64,000 nucleotides of DNA from Cyprinodon diabolis (lineage: Eukaryota; Chordata; Actinopteri; Cyprinodontiformes; Cyprinodontidae). The DNA is taken from assembly GCA_030533445.1 (NCBI GenBank), contig JARPUW010000303.1, positions 1 to 64,000 on the forward strand, written 5' to 3'. Below are positions 45,275 to 58,073 of this stretch, piece after piece. Position 1 is the stretch's first letter. Every line of letters starts with the position of its first letter. The position numbers and the translations under genes are program-made. The notes under the pieces are model-generated. The model did no database searches, was not told the origin of the DNA, and saw nothing but the letters and a program-made list of their open reading frames with translations.

Positions 45275-48200
45275 AATTTTGAGGGGGGCCACCTACTGCC
45301 CGTCTGGGGAACCGGGCCAATATGGCCCTGGCAAGTGATGTCGGGGCTCCCCAGACCAACTGCTTATGCCTTTGAGGGCTGCTGAGGGAAGGAAAGAGGG
45401 CTAGGTCATGGGCAAAGAGAGCTGTGTGCCACCTGTGCTGAAATCTGGGTAATAGACGTGCACAGCGTATGATGCACAAGGGTAATATGGGTTGTCCATA
45501 TTGAACCGCAGTGGGTAAAGCTCAGTTGGTGGGCTCCGCCCGCCTGCTAGGAGCCCTTGCAGCGATGAAAAAAATCCCCAATGGCGGGCATTGCCCGCCT
45601 GCTAAGAGCCATTGCAGTGATGAAATCACCAATGGCGGGCTCCGCCCGCCTGCTAGGAGCCATTGCAGTGAGGAAAAAAATCACCATTGGCGGGCTCCGC
45701 CCGCCTCCTAACAGCCATTGCAGTGATGAAATCACCAATGGCGGGCTCCGCCCGCCTTCTAAGAGCCATTGCAGTGATGAAATTACAAATGGCTATAAGC
45801 AATATGCCAGAATGTATGAGTGTGTATAAGGAAGAGGCTTTTATTTTGTAGAGTCCCTGTAGTCTTATTTTGAAAGTCTATCATGGAAGTGCATCTATAG
45901 ATGGGTCATGCCCAGCAGTGATATAGAATCCATTTCCAAATGTTAAATCACTGGTTTTCCATGTTATTAGGTGAATAGTTCCTGTATTACAGAGTAAATG
46001 GGGGACTTTTATTGTGAAATTTGCTCTGGGGTGTGTTTTGAAAAGGTCACTAGAGTCTAATAAAAACAACCTGGAAGAGTTTGGGTCATAATGTTGAGCC
46101 ATTTGCATCAATTAATGCATTAGTATAATCTAGAGGCTTTTATTTTGTAGGGTCCCTGGAGTCTTATTTTGAAAGTCCAACAGAGTTGTGTTTAGAGAAA
46201 ATGTTCAGACCCATCAATGATAGTTGATGACTTTCCAATCGTTAAATCACTCTTTTTCCATTTTATTAGGGCAGTAGATGAAGCGGAAATGGGAGGCTTT
46301 TATTTTGAAATTTGCCATAGGGTGTGTTTTAAACAGTCTCCTAGAGTCTATTCTCTAAAATGGGGTTGAGTTTGGGTCATAATGTTGAGCCATATAGGGC
46401 AATAAATATATGTAAAAAATATAGAGGCTTTTATTTTGAAGGGTCCCTGGAGTCTTATTTTGAAAGTCTATCAGTGCTGAGTGGCAAGGGAAGTGTCATG
46501 GACGGCAGTCATATAGTATCCATTTCCCAATGTTAAATCAGTGCTTTCACCCTCCATTAGATTAATATGTGCTGTTTAAAACAGCAGAGGTAAAATCTGT
46601 TTGAAGCTTGGTAACCTTGACAACGCTTAATGAGCCTCTCACTGACACAGACAACAGCTGCACTCACTATTGGTTTCTTCTTCCCAGGCTTTTTTGTATG
46701 GGAAGAACGGCACCGAACAAACGACTGCTGAGCAAAAACCGTATGAGTTATTAAAAAAAAAATTTCACCATGAGCATCAGCAATCCTTCGACTCCAACTA
46801 TACCAACTTTGGTGTATGTGTGTCATTCAGAACAATATTTATGACGACTTGAAAACACATAGTCTGATTCGTTTTTCTCCCATCTTCAGTTTAAAAAGAA
46901 TGGAGAAAGGCTGAAACTCATCGACTTTAGGTTGGTCTGGAGGGTTTTTAAGGAAAAGTATTAATCCTACCGTAATTCCGAAGACATTGTGTGAGTCCAG
47001 AGGTTTCAGTCTACAAACTGACCAAAAATGGTGACTGTAGGTCCAAATATGTGGCCGTGAGGGCGAGAATAAGATGTTTGATCTTAAAAAAATGGCCGCC
47101 TCACACTAAGATTTCAGCAGCTGCACTCTAGCAGGCTGCTGCAGAAGCTAACTGTCAGCTAGCTTCCAGGTGCTTACCCTCCGAACAAACGACTGCTGAG
47201 CAAAAACCGTAAAAGGTATCTGAAAAATTCTTTCAGTGAAAGCAACATCTATCCTTTGTCTCAGACTGGGGTAACCTTCATGTCTGTAGGTCTTTCACAA
47301 CCCAAAACGAAGCAAAAACAAAATGGTTGGCCCACCTGCTCCTCCCTTTCTTTTAACTGCAGGACCTCACTCTCACTCACCTTTCAGCTGCTAAAGCACC
47401 CCTCCGAACAAACGACTGCTGAGTAAAAACCATAAAAGGTATCTGAAAAATTATTTTTATCTAAGCGACAGCTATATCTTGTCTTCAATTGGAGTAACTT
47501 TCATGGCTGTAGGTCATCTACAACCTGAATGGGAAGAGAAAGAAAAAGAAAAAACGTTTCGTCACACATGAGCTTCTAATTGAGCTAGCTGCAGCAGGTC
47601 ACTCACCCAGCTTTGAGGTGCTTAAAATGTCCTCCGAACAAACGACTGCTGAGCAAAAACCGTATGAGTTATTCAAAAAATTCTTTCACCGTGAGCGTCA
47701 GTCATCCTTCGACTCCAACTATACCAACTTTGGTGTATGTGTGTCATTCAGAAAAATATTTATGACGACTTGAAAACACATAGTCTGATTCGTTTTTCTC
47801 CCCTCTTCTGCTCCAAAACCAATAAAAAACTGCTCTGATTTTCATCGACTTTAGGTCGGTCTGGAGGGTTTTTAAGGAAAAGTATTAATCCTACCGTAAT
47901 TCCGAAGATATTGTGTGGGTCCAGAGATTTCAGTCTACAAACTGACCAAAAATGGTGACTCTAGCTATAAATATGTGGCCGTGAGGGCGAGTTTAAAATG
48001 TTTTTTTGTGTTTAAAAAACGCCTGCCTCACACTCTAGCTTTTCAGTTGCTCCACTCTAGCAGGCTGGATTTTGCTAAAACTTTGTGGCGCTTGAGGTCT
48101 GATTATACAAAAACCGTAGCAGTTATCAACATACCGTCTTCAGTTTTAAATAGACGAAGGATTTATCTACAAACTGAGCTTCAAACTGTTTTTCTAGGTG

Positions 48201-48468
48201 AATGTATGCCGACACAGTGAAGTGCTGTTTTTTATGCTTTTTTTTTCCTCTCCCCATTCATTTCCTATGGGATTTTTTTGCGACGTTTTCGCTAATAATT
48301 CGCAAACCTTCGGACTAATGAGAAAGTTTTATACAAGCACGCATCGCACCATTGGTCCCGACGCGTGTGCCAACTTTGGGCCCGATCCGCCAAACCGTGC
48401 GGGACTAGTTAGGTGCCGAAGTTTTTGGCTGGCGAGGAGAACTATAATAACTAGAAAATTTCTAAAGA
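45275..48468. repeat. Macrosatellite unit 15 (class C2, 3,194 bp)
   Basis: The module-free sister of unit 12, including the diverged tail end. Its junction to unit 16 is CTATAATAACTAG followed by the usual palindrome. Confidence 0.97.
45528..45792. repeat. Hairpin minisatellite, unit 15 (5 cores)
   Basis: Identical in layout to unit 12, including GTGAGGAAAAA and loop ATT in the second core. Confidence 0.93.
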
Positions 48469-48721
48469 AATTTTGAGGGGGGCCACCTACTGCCCGTCTG
48501 GGGAACCGGGCCAATACGGCCCTGGCAAGTGACGTCGGGGCTCCCCAGACCAACTGCTTACGCCTTTGAGGGCTGCTGAGGGAAGGAAAGAGGGCAAGTT
48601 CATGGGCAAAGAGAGCTGTGTGCCACTTGTGCTGACATCTGGGAAATAGACGTGCACAGCGTATGATGCACAAGGGTAATATGGGTTGTCCATATTGAAA
48701 CACAGTGGGTAAAGCCCAGTT

Positions 48722-48958
48722 GGCGGGCTTCGCCCGCCTGCTAGGAGCCATCTCAGTGAAGAAAAAAATCACCAATGGCGGGCTCTGCCCGCCTTCTAAG
48801 AGCCATTGCAGTGATGAAATCACCAATGGCGGGCTCCGCCCGCCTGCTAAGAGCCATTGCAGTGATGTAATCACCTTTGGCGGGCTCCGCCCGCCTGTTA
48901 CCATTGGCGGGCTCCGCCCGCCTTCTAAGAGCCATTGCAGTGATGAAATCACCAATGG
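48722..48958. repeat. Hairpin minisatellite, unit 16 (5 cores)
   Basis: Like unit 13, but with an intact right arm in the fifth core. Confidence 0.93.
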
Positions 48959-51611
48959 CAATGAGCAATATGCCAGAATGTATGAGTGTGTATAAGGAAG
49001 AGGCTTTTATTCTGTAGAGTCCTTGTAGTCTTATTTTGAAAGTCTATCATGAATGTGCATCAAAAGATGGGTCACGCCCAGCAGTGATATAGAATCCATT
49101 TCCAAATGTTAAATCACTGGTTTTCCATGTTATTAGGTGAATAGTTGCTTTATTACAGAGTAAATGGGAGACTTTTATTGTGAAATTTGCTCTGGGGTGT
49201 GTTTTGAAAAGGTCACTAGAGTCTAATAAAAACAACCTGGAAGAGTTTGGGTCATAATGTTGAGCCATTTGCATCAATTAATGCATTAGTATAATCTAGA
49301 GGCTTTTATTTTGTAGGGTCGCTGGAGTCTTATTTTGAAAGTCCAACAGAGTTGTGTTTATAGAAAATGTTCAGACCCGTCAATGATAGTTGATTACTTT
49401 CCAATCGTTAAATCACTCTTTTTCCATGTTATTAGGGCAGTAGATGAAGCGGAAATGGGAAGCTTTTATTTTGAAATTTGCTATAGGGTGTGTTTTAAAC
49501 AGTCTCCTAGAGTCTATTCTCTAAAACGGGGTTGAGTTTGGGTCATAATGTTGAGCCATATAGGGCAATAAATATATGTAAAAAATATAGAGGCTTTTAT
49601 TTTGTAGGGTCCCTGGAGTCTTATTTTGAAAGTCTATCAGTGCTGAGTGGCAAGGGAAGTGTCATGGACAGCAGTCATATAGTATCCATTTCCCAATGTT
49701 AAATCAGTCCTTTCACCCTCCATTAGATTAATATGTGCTGTTTAAAACAGCAGAGGTAAAATCTGTTTGAAGCTTGGTAACCTTGACAACGCTTAACGAG
49801 CCTCTCACTGACACAGACAACAGCTGCACTCACTATTGGTTTCTTCTTCCCAGGCTTTTTTGTATGGGAAGAACGGCACCGAACAAACGACTACTGATCA
49901 AAAACCGTATGAGTTATTCAAAAAACATTTTCACCATGAGCATCAGCAATCCTTCGACTCCAACTATACCAACTTTGGTGTATGTGTGTCATTCAGAAAA
50001 ATATTTATGACGAGTTGAAAACACATAGTCTGATTCGTTTCTCTCCCATCTTCAGCTCAAAAAGAATAGAGAAAGGCTGAAACTCTCATCGACTTTAGGT
50101 TGGTCTGGAGGGTTTTTAAGGAAAAGTATTAATCCTACCGTAATTCCGAAGACATTGTGTGAGTCCAGAGGTTTCAGTCTACAAACTGACCAAAAATGGT
50201 GACTGTAGCTCCAAATATGTGGCCGTGAGGGCGAGAATAAGATGTTTGATCTGAAAAAAATGGCCGCCTCACACTAAGATTTCAGCAGCTGCACTCTAGC
50301 AGGCTGCTGCAGAAGCTAACTGTCAGCTAGCTTCCAGGTGCTTACCCTCCGAACAAACGACTGCTGAGCAAAAACCGTAAAAGATATCTGAAAAATTCTT
50401 TCAGTGAAAGCAACATCTATCCTTTGTCTCAGACTGGGGTAACCTTCATGTCTGTAGGTCTTTCACAACCCAAAACGAAGCACAAACAAAATGGTTGGCC
50501 CACCTGCTCCTCCCTTTCTTTTAACTGCAGGACCTCACTCTCACTCACCTTTTAGCTGCTAAAGCACCCCTCCGAACAAACGACTGCTGAGTAAAAACCG
50601 TAAAAGGTATCTGAAAAATTCTTTTTATCTAAGCGACAGCTATATCTTGTCTTCGATTGGAGTAACTTTCATGGCTGTAGGTCATCTACAAACTGAATGG
50701 GAAGAGAAAGAAAAAGAAAAAACGTTTCATCACACCTAAGCTTCTAATTGAGCTAGCTGCAGCAGGTCACTGTCACTCAGCTTTCAGGTGCTTAAAATGT
50801 CCTCCGAACAAACGACTGCTGAGCAAAAACCGTATGAGTTATTCAAAAAATTTTTTCACCGTGAGCGTCAGTCATCCTTCGACTCCAACTATGCCAACTT
50901 TGGTGTATGTGTGTCATTCAGAAAAATATTTATGACGAGTTTAAAACACATAGTCTGATTCGTTTTTCTCCCCTCTTCTGCTCCAAAACCAATGAAAAAC
51001 GGCTCTGATTTTCATCGACTTTAGGTCGGTCTGGAGGGTTTTTAAGGAAAAGTATTAATCCTACCGTAATTCCGAAGATATTGTGTGGGTCCAGAGATTT
51101 CAGTCTACAAACTGACCAAAAATGGTGACTCTAGCTATAAATATGTGGCCGTGAGGGCGAGTTTAAAATGTTTTTTTGTGTTTAAAAAACGCCTGCCTCA
51201 CACTCTAGCTTTTCAGTTGCTCCACTCTAGCAGGCTGGATTTTGCTAAAACTTTGTGGCGCTTGAGGTCTGATTATACAAAAACCGTAGCAGTTATCAAC
51301 ATACCGTCTTCAGTTTTAAATAGACGAAGGATTTATCTACAAACTGAGCTTCAAACTGTTTTTCTAGGTGAATGTATGCCGACACAGTGAAGTGCTGTTT
51401 TTTATGCTTTTTTTTACCTCTTCCCATTCATTTCCTATGGGATTTTTTTGCGACGTTTTCGCTAATAATTCGCAAACCTTCGGACTAATGAGAAAGTTTT
51501 ATACAAGCACACATCACCCCATTGGTCCCAACGCGTGTGCCAACTTTGGGCCCGATCCGCCAAACCGTGCGGGACTAGTTACGCGCCGAAGTTTTGGGTA
51601 TACGGGAGAAT

Positions 51612-51691
51612 TATAATAATAATAATAATACGCGGAATAAATATGTGCAATAGTAGTAGGTGGGCCATGCCTTCGGCATGTGGCCCCCCAA
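51612..51691. repeat. Terminal hairpin module, unit 16 (one copy)
   Basis: One module with five AAT, against six in unit 11. Confidence 0.92.
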
Positions 51692-51709
51692 CTAGAAAAT
51701 TTCTAAAGA

Positions 51710-54700
51710 AATTTTGAGGGGGGCCACCTACTGCCCGTCTGGGGAACCGGGCCAATACGGCCCTGGCAAGTGACGTCGGGGCTCCCCAGACCAACTGCTT
51801 ACGCCTTTGAGGGCTGCTGAGGGAAGGAAAGAGGGCAAGTTCATGGGCAAAGAGAGCTGTGTGCCACTTGTGCTGAAATCTGGGAAATAGACGTGCACAG
51901 CGTATGATGCACAAGGGTAATATGGGTTGTCCATATTGAAACACAGTGGGTAAAGCCCAGTTGGCGGGCTTCGCCCGCCTGCTAGGAGCCATCTCAGTGA
52001 AGAAAAAAATCACCAATGGCGGGCTCTGCCCGCCTTCTAAGAGCCATTGCAGTGATGAAATCACCAATGGCGGGCTCCGCCCGCCTGCTAAGAGCCATTG
52101 CAGTGATGTAATCACCTTTGGCGGGCTCCGCCCGCCTGTTACCATTGGCGGGCTCCGCCCGCCTTCTAAGAGCCATTGCAGTGATGAAATCACCAATGGC
52201 AATGAGCAATATGCCAGAATGTATGAGTGTGTATAAGGAAGAGGCTTTTATTCTGTAGAGTCCTTGTAGTCTTATTTTGAAAGTCTATCATGAATGTGCA
52301 TCAAAAGATGGGTCACGCCCAGCAGTGATATAGAATCCATTTCCAAATGTTAAATCACTGGTTTTCCATGTTATTAGGTGAATAGTTGCTGTATTACAGA
52401 GTAAATGGGAGACTTTTATTGTGAAATTTGCTCTGGGTGTGTTTTGAAAAGGTCACTAGAGTCTAATAAAAACAACCTGGAAGAGTTTGGGTCATAATGT
52501 TGAGCCATTTGCATCAATTAATGCATTAGTATAATCTAGAGGCTTTTATTTTGTAGGGTCCCTGGAGTCTTATTTTGAAAGTCCAACAGAGTTGTGTTTA
52601 TAGAAAATGTTCAGACCCGTCAATGATAGTTGATTACTTTCCAATCGTTAAATCACTCTTTTTCCATGTTATTAGGGCAGTAGATGAAGCGGAAATGGGA
52701 GGCTTTTATTTTGAAATTTGCTACAGGGTGTGTTTTAAACAGTCTCCTAGAGTCTATTCTCTAAAACGGGGTTGAGTTTGGGTCATAATGTTGAGCCATA
52801 TAGGGCAATAAATATATGTAAAAAATATAGAGGCTTTTATTTTGTAGGGTCCCTGGAGTCTTATTTTGAAAGTCTATCAGTGCTGAGTGGCAAGGGAAGT
52901 GTCATGGACAGCAGTCATATAGTATCCATTTCCCAATGTTAAATCAGTCCTTTCACCCTCCATTAGATTAATATGTGCTGTTTAAAACAGCAGAGGTAAA
53001 ATCTGTTTGAAGCTTGGTAACCTTGACAACGCTTAACGAGCCTCTCACTGACACAGACAACAGCTGCACTCACTATTGGTTTCTTCTTCCCAGGCTTTTT
53101 TGTATGGGAAGAACGGCACCGAACAAACGACTACTGATCAAAAACCGTAGGAGTTATTCAAAAAACATTTTCACCATGAGCATCAGCAATCCTTCGACTC
53201 CAACTATACCAACTTTGGTGTATGTGTGTCATTCAGAAAAATATTTATGACGAGTTGAAAACACATAGTCTGATTCGTTTCTCTCCCATCTTCAGCTCAA
53301 AAAGAATAGAGAAAGGCTGAAACTCTCATCGACTTTAGGTTGGTCTGGACGGTTTTTAAGGAAAAGTATTAATCCTACCGTAATTCCGAAGACATTGTGT
53401 GAGTCCAGAGGTTTCAGTCTACAAACTGACCAAAAATGGTGACTGTAGCTCCAAATATGTGGCCGTGAGGGCGAGAATAAGATGTTTGATCTTAAAAGAA
53501 TGGCCGCCTCACACTAAGATTTCAGCAGCTGCACTCTAGCAGGCTGCTGCAGAAGCTAACTGTCAGCTAGCTTCCAGGTGCTTACCCTCCGAACAAACGA
53601 CTGCTGAGCAAAAACCGTAAAAGATATCTGAAAAATTCTTTCAGTGAAAGCAACATCTATCCTTTGTCTCAGACTGGGGTAACCTTCATGTCTGTAGGTC
53701 TTTCACAACCCAAAACGAAGCACAAACAAAATGGTTGGCCCACCTGCTCCTCCCTTTGTTTGAACTGCAGGACCTCACTCTCACTCACCTTTTAGCTGCT
53801 AAAGCACCCCTCCGAACAAACGACTGCTGAGTAAAAACCGTAAAAGGTATCTGAAAAATTATTTTTATCTAAGCGACAGCTATATCTTGTCTTCAATTGG
53901 AGTAACTTTCATGGCTGTAGGTCATCTACAACCTGAATGGGAAGAGAAAGAAAAAGAAAAAACGTTTTGTCACACCTGATCTTCTAATTGAGCTAGCTGC
54001 AGCAGGACACTCTCCCCCAGCTTTCAGCTGCTTAAAATGTCCTCCGAACAAACGACTGCTGAGCAAAAACCGTATGAGTTATTCAAAATATTTTTTCACC
54101 GTGAGCGTCAGCCATCCTTCGACTCCAACTATGCCAACTTTGGTGTATGTGTGTCATTCAGAAAAATATTTATGACGAGTTTAAAACACATAGTCTGATT
54201 CGTTTTTCTCCCCTCTTCTGCTCCAAAACCAATGAAAAACGGCTCTGATTTTCATCGACTTTAGGTCGGTCTGGAGGGTTTTTAAGGAAAAGTATTAATC
54301 CTACCGTAATTCCGAAGATATTGTGTGGGTCCAGAGATTTCAGTCTACAAACTGACCAAAAATGGTGACTCTAGCTATAAATATGTGGCCGTGAGGGCGA
54401 GTTTAAAATGTTTTTTTGTGTTTAAAAAACGCCTGCCTCACACTCTAGCTTTTCAGTTGCTCCACTCTAGCAGGCTGGATTTTGCTAAAACTTTGTGGCG
54501 CTTGAGGTCTGATTATACAAAAACCGTAGCAGTTATCAACATACCGTCTTCAGTTTTAAATAGACGAAGGATTTATCTACAAACTGAGCTTCAAACTGTT
54601 TTTCTAGGTGAATGTATGCCGACACAGTGAAGTGCTGTTTTTTATGCTTTTTTTTTCCTCTCCCCATTCATTTCCTATGGGATTTTTTTGCGACGTTTTC

Positions 54701-54877
54701 GCTAATAATTCGCAAACCTTCGGACTAAGGAGAAAGTTTTATACAAGCACACATCACCCCATTGGTCCCGACGCGTGTGCCAACTTTGGGCCCGATCCGC
54801 CAAACCGTGCGGGACTAGTTACGTGCCGAAGTTTTGGGTATACGGGAGAATTATAATAACTAGAAAATTTCTAAAGA
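51710..54877. repeat. Macrosatellite unit 17 (class A, 3,168 bp)
   Basis: No terminal module. Private CTACAGGGTG in module C2, CCGTAGGAG in D1, a unique E2-D2 linker (TTTTGTCACACCTGATC, then CACTCTCCCCCAGC), TTCAAAATATTTT in D2 and GACTAAGGAG in the tail. It has the class B CTCTGGGTGTG deletion. Confidence 0.97.
51963..52199. repeat. Hairpin minisatellite, unit 17 (5 cores)
   Basis: Standard class A pattern with the first loop TTC and the 27-bp step. Confidence 0.93.
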
Positions 54878-57800
54878 AATTTTGAGGGGGGCCACCTACT
54901 GCCCGTCTTGGGAACAGGGCCAATACGGCCCTGGCAAGTGATGTCGGGGCTCCCCAGACCAACTGCTTACGCCTTTGAGGGCTGCTGAGGGAAGGAAAGA
55001 GGGCTAGGTCATGGGCAAAGAGAGCTGTGTGCCACTTGTGCTGAAATCTGGGAAATAGACGTGCACAGCGTATGATGCAAAAGGGTAATATGGGTTGTCC
55101 ATATTGAACTGCAGTGGGTAAAGCTCAGTTGGTGGGCTCCGCCCGCCTGCTAGGAGCCCTTGCAGCGATGAAAAAAATCCCCAATGGCGGGCATTGCCCG
55201 CCTGCTAAGAGCCATTGCAGTGATGAAATCACCAATGGCGGGCTCCGCCCGCCTGCTAGGAGCCATTGCAGTGATGAAAAAAATCACCATTGGCGGGCTC
55301 CGCCCGCCTCCTAACAGCCATTGCAGTGATGAAATCACCAATGGCGGGCTCCGCCCGCCTTCTAAAAGCCATTGCAGTGATGAAATTACAAATGGCTATA
55401 AGCAATATGCCAGAATGTATGAGTGTGTATAAGGAAGAGGCTTTTATTTTGTAGAGTCCCTGTAGTCTTATTTTGAAAGTCTATCATGGAAGTGCATCTA
55501 TAGATGGGTCATGCCCAGCAGTGATATAGAATCCATTTCCAAATGTTAAATCACTGGTTTTCCATGTTATTAGGTGAATAGTTCCTGTATTACAGAGTAA
55601 ATGGGGGACTTTTATTGTGAAATTTGCTCTGGGGTGTGTTTTGAAAAGGTCACTAGAGTCTAATAAAAACAACCTGGAAGAGTTTGGGTCATAATGTTGA
55701 GCCATTTGCATCAATTAATGCATTAGTATAATCTAGAGGCTTTTATTTTGTAGGGTCCCTGGAGTCTTATTTTGAAAGTCCAACAGAGTTGTGTTTAGAG
55801 AAAATGTTCAGACCCATCAATGATAGTTGATGACTTTCCAATCGTTAAATCACTCTTTTTCCATTTTATTAGGGCAGTAGATGAAGCGGAAATGGGAGGC
55901 TTTTATTTTGAAATTTGCCATAGGGTGTGTTTTAAACAGTCTCCTAGAGTCTATTCTCTAAAATGGGGTTGAGTTTGGGTCATAATGTTGAGCCATATAG
56001 GGCAATAAATATATGTAAAAAATATAGAGGCTTTTATTTTGAAGGGTCCCTGGAGTCTTATTTTGAAAGTCTATCAGTGCTGAGTGGCAAGGGAAGTGTC
56101 ATGGACGGCAGTCATATAGTATCCATTTCCCAATGTTAAATCAGTGCTTTCACCCTCCATTAGATTAATATGTGCTGTTTAAAACAGCAGAGGTAAAATC
56201 TGTTTGAAGCTTGGTAACCTTGACAACGCTTAATGAGCCTCTCACTGACACAGACAACAGCTGCACTCACTATTGGTTTCTTCTTCCCAGGCTTTTTTGT
56301 ATGGGAAGAACGGCACCGAACAAACGACTGCTGAGCAAAAACCGTATGAGTTATTAAAAAGAAAATTTCACCATGAGCATCAGCAATCCTTCGACTCCAA
56401 CTATACCAACTTTGGTGTATGTGTGTCATTCAGAACAATATTTATGACGACTTGAAAACACATAGTCTGATTCGTTTTTCTCCCATCTTCAGCTTAAAAA
56501 GAATGGAGAAAGGCTGAAACTCATCGACTTTAGGTTGGTCTGGAGGGTTTTTAAGGAAAAGTATTAATCCTACCGTAATTCCGAAGACATTGTGTGAGTC
56601 CAGAGGTTTCAGTCTACAAACTGACCAAAAATGGTGACTGTAGGTCCAAATATGTGGCCGTGAGGGCGAGAATAAGATGTTTGATCTTAAAAAAATGGCC
56701 GCCTCACACTAAGATTTCAGCAGCTGCACTCTAGCAGGCTGCTGCAGAAGCTAACTGTCAGCTAGCTTCCAGGTGCTTACCCTCCGAACAAACGACTGCT
56801 GAGCAAAAACCGTAAAAGGTATCTGAAAAATTCTTTCAGTGAAAGCAACATCTATCCTTTGTCTCAGACTGGGGTAACCTTCATGTCTGTAGGTCTTTCA
56901 CAACCCAAAACGAAGCAAAAACAAAATGGTTGGCCCACCTGCTCCTCCCTTTCTTTTAACTGCAGGACCTCACTCTCACTCACCTTTCAGCTGCTAAAGC
57001 ACCCCTCCGAACAAACGACTGCTGAGTAAAAACCGTAAAAGGTATCTGAAAAATTCTTTTTATCTAAGCGACAGCTATATCTTGTCTTCAATTGGAGTAA
57101 CTTTCATGGCTGTAGGTCATCTACAAACTGAATGGGAAGAGAAAGAAAAAGAAAAAACGTTTCATCACACCTAAGCTTCTAATTGAGCTAGCTGCAGCAG
57201 GTCACTGTCACTCAGCTTTCAGGTGCTTAAAATGTCCTCCGAACAAACGACTGCTGAGCAAAAACCGTATGAGTTATTCAAAAAATTTTTTCACCGTGAG
57301 CGTCAGTCATCCTTCGACTCCAACTATGCCAACTTTGGTGTATGTGTGTCATTCAGAAAAATATTTATGACGAGTTTAAAACACATAGTCGGATTCGTTT
57401 TTCTCCCCTCTTCTGCTCCAAAACCAATGAAAAACGGCTCTGATTTTCATCGACTTTAGGTCGGTCTGGAGGGTTTTTAAGGAAAAGTATTAATCCTACC
57501 GTAATTCCGAAGATATTGTGTGGGTCCAGAGATTTCAGTCTACAAACTGACCAAAAATGGTGACTCTAGCTATAAATATGTGGCCGTGAGGGCGAGTTTA
57601 AAATGTTTTTTTTGTGTTTAAAAAACGCCTGCCTCACACTCTAGCTTTTCAGTTGCTCCACTCTAGCAGGCTGGATTTTGCTAAAACTTTGTGGCGCTTG
57701 AGGTCTGATTATACAAAAACCGTAGCAGTTATCAACATACCGTCTTCAGTTTTAAATAGACGAAGGATTTATCTACAAACTGAGCTTCAAACTGTTTTTC

Positions 57801-58073
57801 TAGGTGAATGTATGCCGACACAGTGAAGTGCTGTTTTTTATGCTTTTTTTTTCCTCTCCCCATTCATTTCCTATGGGATTTTTTTGCGACGTTTTCGCTA
57901 ATAATTCGCAAACCTTCGGACTAATGAGAAAGTTTTATACAAGCACACATCACCCCATTGGTCCCGACGCGTGTGCCAACTTTGGGCCCGATCCGCCAAA
58001 CCGTGCGGGACTAGTTACGCGCCGAAGTTTTGGGTATACGGGAGAATTATAATAACTAGAAAATTTCTAAAGA
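54878..58073. repeat. Macrosatellite unit 18 (class C1, 3,196 bp)
   Basis: No terminal module. GCCCGTCTTGGG in the head (GCCCATCTTGGG in units 1 and 7) and GAACTGCAG (CG to TG) before the minisatellite. An extra T in AAATGTTTTTTTTGTG near 57604 shifts the frame that spans D2 and the tail. Confidence 0.97.
55131..55395. repeat. Hairpin minisatellite, unit 18 (5 cores)
   Basis: Same core order as unit 1, ending in CTTCTAAAAGCC before the last linker. Confidence 0.93.

Larger units (their letters stand above)
48469..51709. repeat. Macrosatellite unit 16 (class A, 3,241 bp, one terminal module)
   Basis: Member of the 11/13/16 trio. It follows unit 15 just as unit 13 follows unit 12. It is 72 bp longer than unit 13, equal to its terminal module. 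Confidence 0.97.
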
